From assembly GCF_009789075.1 (NCBI RefSeq), contig NZ_WNXQ01000001.1:1-64000 (forward strand): a stretch of DNA of 64,000 nt, read 5' to 3'. Made by a program: the position numbers and the translations under genes. Position 1 is the first letter of the stretch. Every line of letters starts with the position of its first letter. Under the pieces are notes generated by a model. It did no database searches. It worked only from the letters and a program-made list of their open reading frames with translations, and had not been told where the DNA came from. This document shows, in pieces, positions 60,248 through 64,000 of this stretch. The DNA is from Pseudooceanicola pacificus. Its GTDB lineage: Bacteria; Pseudomonadota; Alphaproteobacteria; Rhodobacterales; Rhodobacteraceae.

Positions 60248-61453
60248 TTACTTCGTCGGCAGTTCGAGAACGCGTTTCGAAATGATGTCGAGCATCACCT
60301 CGGTCGTGCCGCCCTCGATCGAGTTGGCCTTGGTGCGCAGCCATTCCGCCGCCACCGTGCCGTGCGGGCCGTCCCATTCCACGCCCTCGCTGCCGGTCAC
60401 GCTCATCAGCAGTTCGTAGCGGCGCTTGTTCAGCTCGGTGCCGTAGTATTTCAGCATGGCCGAGGCATTGCCGACCCCGCCCGCCTTGGCCATGTCCTTG
60501 TAGCGCTCCAGCGTCATACCCATGGCCAGGGTGTCGACCTCCAGCTCCATCGCCTGCGAGCGGATCACCGGCTCGTCCAGCACGCCCTCTTCCAGCGAGC
60601 CGAGGAAGGCGCCCAGCGACCGCCCCCCGAGGATGCCGCCAGCAGAGCCCGACCCGCCGCCGCCGATCATCGTGCGTTCATGCGTCAGCAGATGCTTGGC
60701 CACGTCCCAGCCGCGGTTCACCTCGCCCACCTGGGCGGGAATGTTCTCGCCATAGCTCTTGGGCACTTTCACGTTCTCGAAGAAGGTTTCGCAGAACGGC
60801 GAATAGCCCGAGATCAGCTTGATCGGCTTGGTGCTGACCCCCTCGCTTTCCATGTCGATCAGCATGAAGCTGATTCCGCGATGCTTGGGCGCCTCGCGGT
60901 CGGTGCGCACCAGGGCAAAGATCCAGTCGGCGTGGTCGGCATAGCTGGTCCAGATCTTGGACCCGTTCACCAGCCAGTGGTCGCCCTTGTCCTCGGCCCG
61001 GGTCTGCACGCTGGCAAGGTCCGACCCGGCGCCCGGTTCGGAATAACCCTGGCACCAGCGGATTTCACCCCGGGTGATCTGGGGCAGGAAATGCAGCTTC
61101 TGCTCTTCCGTGCCAAAGGCCAGCAGGGCCGGGCCAAGCATCCAGAGACCAAAGGATTCCAGCGGCGAGGGTGCCTTGAGCCTTGCCATCTCCTCGCGAA
61201 AGATCTTCTCTTGTGCGCGCGTGAGTCCGGCACCGCCATAGGCGACCGGCCAGCGCGCCGCGGTGAGGCCGGCAGAGGAGGCCGCCTCCAGCCACGACTT
61301 CTGTGCAGGGGAGGAGAACACCCAGCGCTTGCCACCCCAGCATACCGAACGTTCGGATGCTGGCATGTCACGAAGCTCTTTCGGGCAATTTTCGGCTATG
61401 AACGCCGAAATCTGTTCGCGGAATGGCTGCGGGTCCTGTGCGAAATCAACCAC
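60248..61453 (-). CDS. Acyl-CoA dehydrogenase, first gene of the acyl-CoA operon
   Basis: 401-residue ACAD with QGYSEPGAGSDLASVQTRAE (FAD/substrate contact), WLVNGSKIWTSYADHADWIF and the C-terminal NSIEGGTTEVMLDIISKRVLELP, which is the FadE26-like pattern. The start is a GTG at 61453 behind GAGGAGG; the frame upstream is not conserved. It opens the nine-gene minus-strand operon and diverges from the LIV-type transporter. A CTGC-N3-GCAG dyad lies 26 bp upstream of its start. Confidence 0.92.
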   Translation of the reverse strand: MVDFAQDPQPFREQISAFIAENCPKELRDMPASERSVCWGGKRWVFSSPAQKSWLEAASSAGLTAARWPVAYGGAGLTRAQEKIFREEMARLKAPSPLESFGLWMLGPALLAFGTEEQKLHFLPQITRGEIRWCQGYSEPGAGSDLASVQTRAEDKGDHWLVNGSKIWTSYADHADWIFALVRTDREAPKHRGISFMLIDMESEGVSTKPIKLISGYSPFCETFFENVKVPKSYGENIPAQVGEVNRGWDVAKHLLTHERTMIGGGGSGSAGGILGGRSLGAFLGSLEEGVLDEPVIRSQAMELEVDTLAMGMTLERYKDMAKAGGVGNASAMLKYYGTELNKRRYELLMSVTGSEGVEWDGPHGTVAAEWLRTKANSIEGGTTEVMLDIISKRVLELPTK

Positions 61454-61478
61454 TTGGGTCCTCCTCCCTCGGGCCATG

Positions 61479-61493
61479 TTCTGCAATGCAGAA
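61479..61493. promoter_or_regulatory. TTCTGCAATGCAGAA dyad, candidate PhaR-type operator
   Basis: The 7-bp arms TTCTGCA and TGCAGAA around one A contain CTGC-AAT-GCAG. This fits the CTGC-N3-4-GCAG sequence reported for PhaR of Paracoccus denitrificans. It sits in the divergent gap, 26 bp from the acyl-CoA operon start and 18 bp upstream of the -35 of the transporter promoter. The regulator identity is inference. Confidence 0.45.
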
Positions 61494-61510
61494 TAAATTT
61501 CTACTAGTTC

Positions 61511-61539
61511 TTGACATTGGGGCTAGCAGACCTTTTGAT
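61511..61539 (+). promoter_or_regulatory. Candidate sigma-70 promoter of the LIV-type transporter
   Basis: TTGACA (61511-61516) is a perfect -35 and TTTGAT (61534-61539) a moderate -10 with 17-bp spacing. The start codon of the binding protein is 57 bp further on. Confidence 0.6.
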
Positions 61540-61595
61540 CGGCGGCAAGGAAAGCCTTTTCAGGTTCGCGGCTTTTCTCATTCGGGAGGACTACC

Positions 61596-62834
61596 ATGAC
61601 CAACTTCAAACGTGCCGCGCTCGCGGCAACCGTTTCCGTACTTGCCATGGCGGGTTCGGTTTCGGCCGATACTGTCAAATTCGCCTTCATCGACCCGCTG
61701 TCGGGCCCGATGGGCAGCTCCGGCGACGCCGGCTTCACCTCGTTCAAGCTGGCGGCCGAGCACATCAACGCAGCCGGCGGCGTGAACGGCGACCAGATCG
61801 AGGTTGTCGGCTACGACAACAAGGTGTCGCCCAAGGAGTCGCTGGTGCAGCTTCAAAAGGCCATCGACTCGGGCGCCCGCTATATCCTGCAGGGCAACGG
61901 CTCGTCCGTGGCAGCCGCGATCATCGACGCGGTGAACAAGCACAACGCGCGTAACCCCGGCGAAGAAGTCGTCTACTTCAACTACGCCGCCGTGACGCCC
62001 GCCTTCACCAACGAGGCCTGCTCGTTCTGGCACTTCCGCTTTGACGCGCATGCCGACATGAAGATGAACGCCATCACGGACTGGATCAAAAGCCGCGATG
62101 ACATCAAGAAGGTCTATCTGATCGGCCAGGACTATGTGTTTGGCGAAGCGGTTGCCGCCGCGGCGCTGGAACAGCTGAGCGAAAAGCGCCCCGACATCGA
62201 GATCGTCGGAAACGAGCTGCACCCGCTCGCCAAGGTCAAGGACTTCACCCCCTACATCCAGAAGATCATCTCGTCGGGCGCCGACGCCGTGATCACCGGC
62301 AACTGGGGTTCGGACATGACGCTGCTGGTCAAGGCAGCCGCCGATTCCGGCCTGAAGATCCCGTTCCTGACCTTCTACGGCGGGTCGCTGGGTGCGGTTG
62401 CCGCCCTTGGCGAAGGCTCCATCGGCACGCTCTACCAGGTGACCGAGGGTATCACCAACCTCGAAGCCAGCGACGATCAGTACGCGCTGATCGAAGAGTA
62501 CAAGGACCGGTTCCCGGACTACGACTACTACTATCACCGTGCCTTCGTGACGATGAACATGTTCGACATGGCCGCCGAGAAGGCCGGTTCGAACGACCCC
62601 ATCGCCGTGGCCAAGGCACTGGAAGGGCTGACCTATGACGGCGCCTACGGCACCGTGACCATGCGGGCCGAAGACCACCAGGCACAGCAGCCGCTGTACA
62701 TCTCGACCGTGTCGAAAGACGTCAAATACGGCGTCGACAACATCGACCTGGGCTGGGCACTGGTAGACAACGGCACCATCCCCGCAACCGCGGCCGAAGC
62801 CCCGACCACCTGCAAGATGGAACGTCCGGAGTAA
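61596..62834 (+). CDS. Branched-chain amino acid-type ABC transporter substrate-binding protein
   Basis: 412-residue periplasmic binding protein of the LivJ type (Peripla_BP_6). The signal peptide is MTNFKRAALAATVSVLAMAGSVSA. The mature protein begins DTVKFAFIDPLSGPMGSSGDAG, with VNGDQIEVVGYDNKVSPKESLVQLQKAI and SADGADAVITGNWGSD-like sequence further on. Next to an acyl-CoA degradation operon, the ligand may be a carboxylic or aromatic acid rather than an amino acid; this is inference. A hairpin terminator after the gene probably gives it higher expression than the permeases. Confidence 0.92.
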   Translation: MTNFKRAALAATVSVLAMAGSVSADTVKFAFIDPLSGPMGSSGDAGFTSFKLAAEHINAAGGVNGDQIEVVGYDNKVSPKESLVQLQKAIDSGARYILQGNGSSVAAAIIDAVNKHNARNPGEEVVYFNYAAVTPAFTNEACSFWHFRFDAHADMKMNAITDWIKSRDDIKKVYLIGQDYVFGEAVAAAALEQLSEKRPDIEIVGNELHPLAKVKDFTPYIQKIISSGADAVITGNWGSDMTLLVKAAADSGLKIPFLTFYGGSLGAVAALGEGSIGTLYQVTEGITNLEASDDQYALIEEYKDRFPDYDYYYHRAFVTMNMFDMAAEKAGSNDPIAVAKALEGLTYDGAYGTVTMRAEDHQAQQPLYISTVSKDVKYGVDNIDLGWALVDNGTIPATAAEAPTTCKMERPE

Positions 62835-62859
62835 TCCGCACCCATCCCAACTGACATAG

Positions 62860-62897
62860 AGAGCGTCGCGTTCACCGAGGACGCGGCGCTCTTTTTT
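62860..62897 (+). terminator. Intercistronic terminator/attenuator after the binding-protein gene
   Basis: AGAGCGTCGCGT (62860-62871) pairs with ACGCGGCGCTCT (62881-62892) with one G-U pair, followed by six T. It lies between the binding protein and first permease genes, as is common in ABC operons. Confidence 0.85.
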
Positions 62898-62912
62898 CCT
62901 CAGGGGCAAACA

Positions 62913-63845
62913 ATGGAAACCATCGTTTTCTCCCTGCTCAACGGCATTATCTACGGCCTTCTGCTGTTCATGCTGTCGAGCGGGCTGACGCTCATCTTCT
63001 CGATGATGGGCGTCCTCAACTTCGCGCACGCAAGCTTCTACATGCTGGGTGCCTATTTCGCCTATACGGTGATGGGGGCGACCAACTACTGGGTCGCGCT
63101 GATCCTGGCGCCGATCATCGTCGGTGTCGTGGGCATGGGCGTCGAACGCTGGGGGCTGCGCCGCGTGCATGCCAACGGCCACGTCGCCGAATTGCTGTTC
63201 ACCTTCGGCCTGGCCTATCTGATCGACGAGATCGTCAAGATCGTCTGGGGCCGGACCTCGGTGAACTACCAGGTGCCCGATGCGCTGAACTTTCCGTTGT
63301 TTACCATCTACAACGCGCAGTATTCGGCCTACCGGATCTTCATCCTGTTCGTCGCCATCTTCATGCTCTGCGCCCTGTGGTACCTGCTGAAGAAGACCCG
63401 CGCGGGCCTGATCATCCAGGCGGCGCTGACCCATCCGCACATGGTGGGCCACCTGGGCCACAACGTGCCGGCCATCTTCATGGGCGTCTTCGGCGCCGGC
63501 TGCGCGCTGGCCGGCCTCGCGGGGGTGATCGGGGGCAACTACTTCATCACCGACCCGGCCATGGCCGTGCAGATGGGGCCCATCGTCTTCGTGGTGGTTG
63601 TCGTCGGCGGGCTCGGCTCGCTCGAAGGCGCCTTCGTCGCGGCCATGCTGATCGGCCTGCTGCAGACCTTTGCGATTTCGATCAACGCCTCCTTCGCCGA
63701 CATCTTCGGCTTCCTCGGGCTGTCGCCCACGTCGGAATTCGGGTCGATCACGATCGCCTCGATGGCGCCGATGCTGCCGTTCCTGCTTCTGGTGCTGATC
63801 CTGATCGTGCGCCCGACCGGGCTTATGGGGGACCGTGAGGTATGA
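62913..63845 (+). CDS. livH: Branched-chain amino acid-type ABC permease LivH
   Basis: 310-residue inner-membrane permease with about eight hydrophobic helices. LivH features are the N-terminal LLNGIIYGLLLFMLSSGLTLIFSMMGVLNFAHASFYMLGAYFAY and the ABC-contacting GNNVPAIFMGVFGAG-like and VVVVGGLGSLEGAFVAAMLIG segments. The next permease overlaps by ATGA. It belongs with the binding protein upstream; ATPase genes would be beyond the right edge. Confidence 0.92.
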   Translation: METIVFSLLNGIIYGLLLFMLSSGLTLIFSMMGVLNFAHASFYMLGAYFAYTVMGATNYWVALILAPIIVGVVGMGVERWGLRRVHANGHVAELLFTFGLAYLIDEIVKIVWGRTSVNYQVPDALNFPLFTIYNAQYSAYRIFILFVAIFMLCALWYLLKKTRAGLIIQAALTHPHMVGHLGHNVPAIFMGVFGAGCALAGLAGVIGGNYFITDPAMAVQMGPIVFVVVVVGGLGSLEGAFVAAMLIGLLQTFAISINASFADIFGFLGLSPTSEFGSITIASMAPMLPFLLLVLILIVRPTGLMGDREV

Positions 63846-64000
63846 CCGATATGACCACAGACTACGCGGCGCTCGAACCCAGCCGGTCCGAGAAGTTCCG
63901 CCAGCGGATCCTGCCGCTGATCCTGTTCGCCCTGCTGCTGGTGGTGATCCCGTTCTTCGGGCCCTCGCGCACCACGCTGACCCTGCTGAACCACATGGGC
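63842..64000 (+). CDS. livM: Branched-chain amino acid-type ABC permease LivM, truncated by window edge
   Basis: The first 53 residues of the second permease: a polar N-terminus (MTDMTTDYAALEPSRSEKF) followed by the first membrane helix (ILPLILFALLLVVIPFFG). The ATG overlaps the livH stop by 4 bp. The assignment rests on position and the typical LivM-like start; the rest of the gene is outside the window. Confidence 0.8.
   Translation, partial: MTDMTTDYAALEPSRSEKFRQRILPLILFALLLVVIPFFGPSRTTLTLLNHMG

Noticed and set aside
1-64000. tRNA, rRNA, CRISPR, insertion sequences or prophage
   Set aside because: No TpsiC-type GTTCGAATCC arms, no regularly spaced direct repeats and no transposase, integrase or phage-like proteins were found on reading both strands.

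Overview
The window is GC-rich alphaproteobacterial chromosome, most likely from the Rhodobacteraceae (Roseobacter group). This is suggested by the aerobic-type cobalamin genes with CbtAB, the BcsA gene style, a PQQ/c-type-cytochrome alcohol-oxidation locus, a LIV transporter next to an acyl-CoA degradation operon, and short hairpin-linked intergenic repeats. I see no tRNA, rRNA, CRISPR, prophage or transposase.

Region 1 (1-15 kb), cobalamin and cobalt. The left edge cuts a threonine-phosphate decarboxylase gene that is followed by cbiB/cobD. A MltB-type lytic transglycosylase then meets a full-length smc gene tail to tail. A cobalamin riboswitch (about 6823-7010) leads into cbtB, cbtA and a His-rich exported protein. 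An oppositely oriented DUF1636 gene, cobW with a His/Asp-rich metal loop, a GNAT gene and cobN follow. cobN carries an apparent in-frame copy of a short repeat whose other copies are intergenic.

Region 2 (15-24.5 kb), mostly housekeeping. It holds a YaiI-type protein, S-formylglutathione hydrolase, a nitroreductase, a GT2-RgpF glycosyltransferase fusion, rsgA, pnp, a small conserved protein and rpsO, with clear terminators.

Region 3 (24.5-36.4 kb), surface and c-di-GMP. An RTX protein and a membrane diguanylate cyclase face a cellulose operon (BcsN-like lipoprotein, bcsA with PilZ domain, bcsB, bcsZ, TPR protein). CtrA-like boxes and several dyads lie in the promoter regions. The cyclase presumably makes the c-di-GMP that activates BcsA.

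Region 4 (36.4-49.7 kb), quinoprotein alcohol oxidation. An ABC exporter, a beta-propeller and a substrate-binding protein form the module known to accompany PQQ alcohol dehydrogenases. With them are a PedF-like cytochrome c, a MoxJ-like binding protein, a NosR-like flavo-iron-sulfur membrane protein with its ApbE flavin transferase, a NitT/TauT-type ABC transporter split over both strands, and an ExaA/PedH-type dehydrogenase with the lanthanide-type Asp. All three divergent promoter gaps share a TACGACC motif.

Region 5 (50-64 kb), catabolism. A lone PhnM-type amidohydrolase, a flavin reductase and an MFS transporter precede a nine-gene minus-strand acyl-CoA operon (two acyl-CoA dehydrogenases, RhlG-like SDR, MaoC hydratase, 3R-type SDR, thiolase, histidine phosphatase, phosphotransferase, thioesterase). 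This operon diverges from a branched-chain amino acid type ABC transporter that runs off the right edge. A CTGC-N3-GCAG dyad sits in the shared promoter gap.
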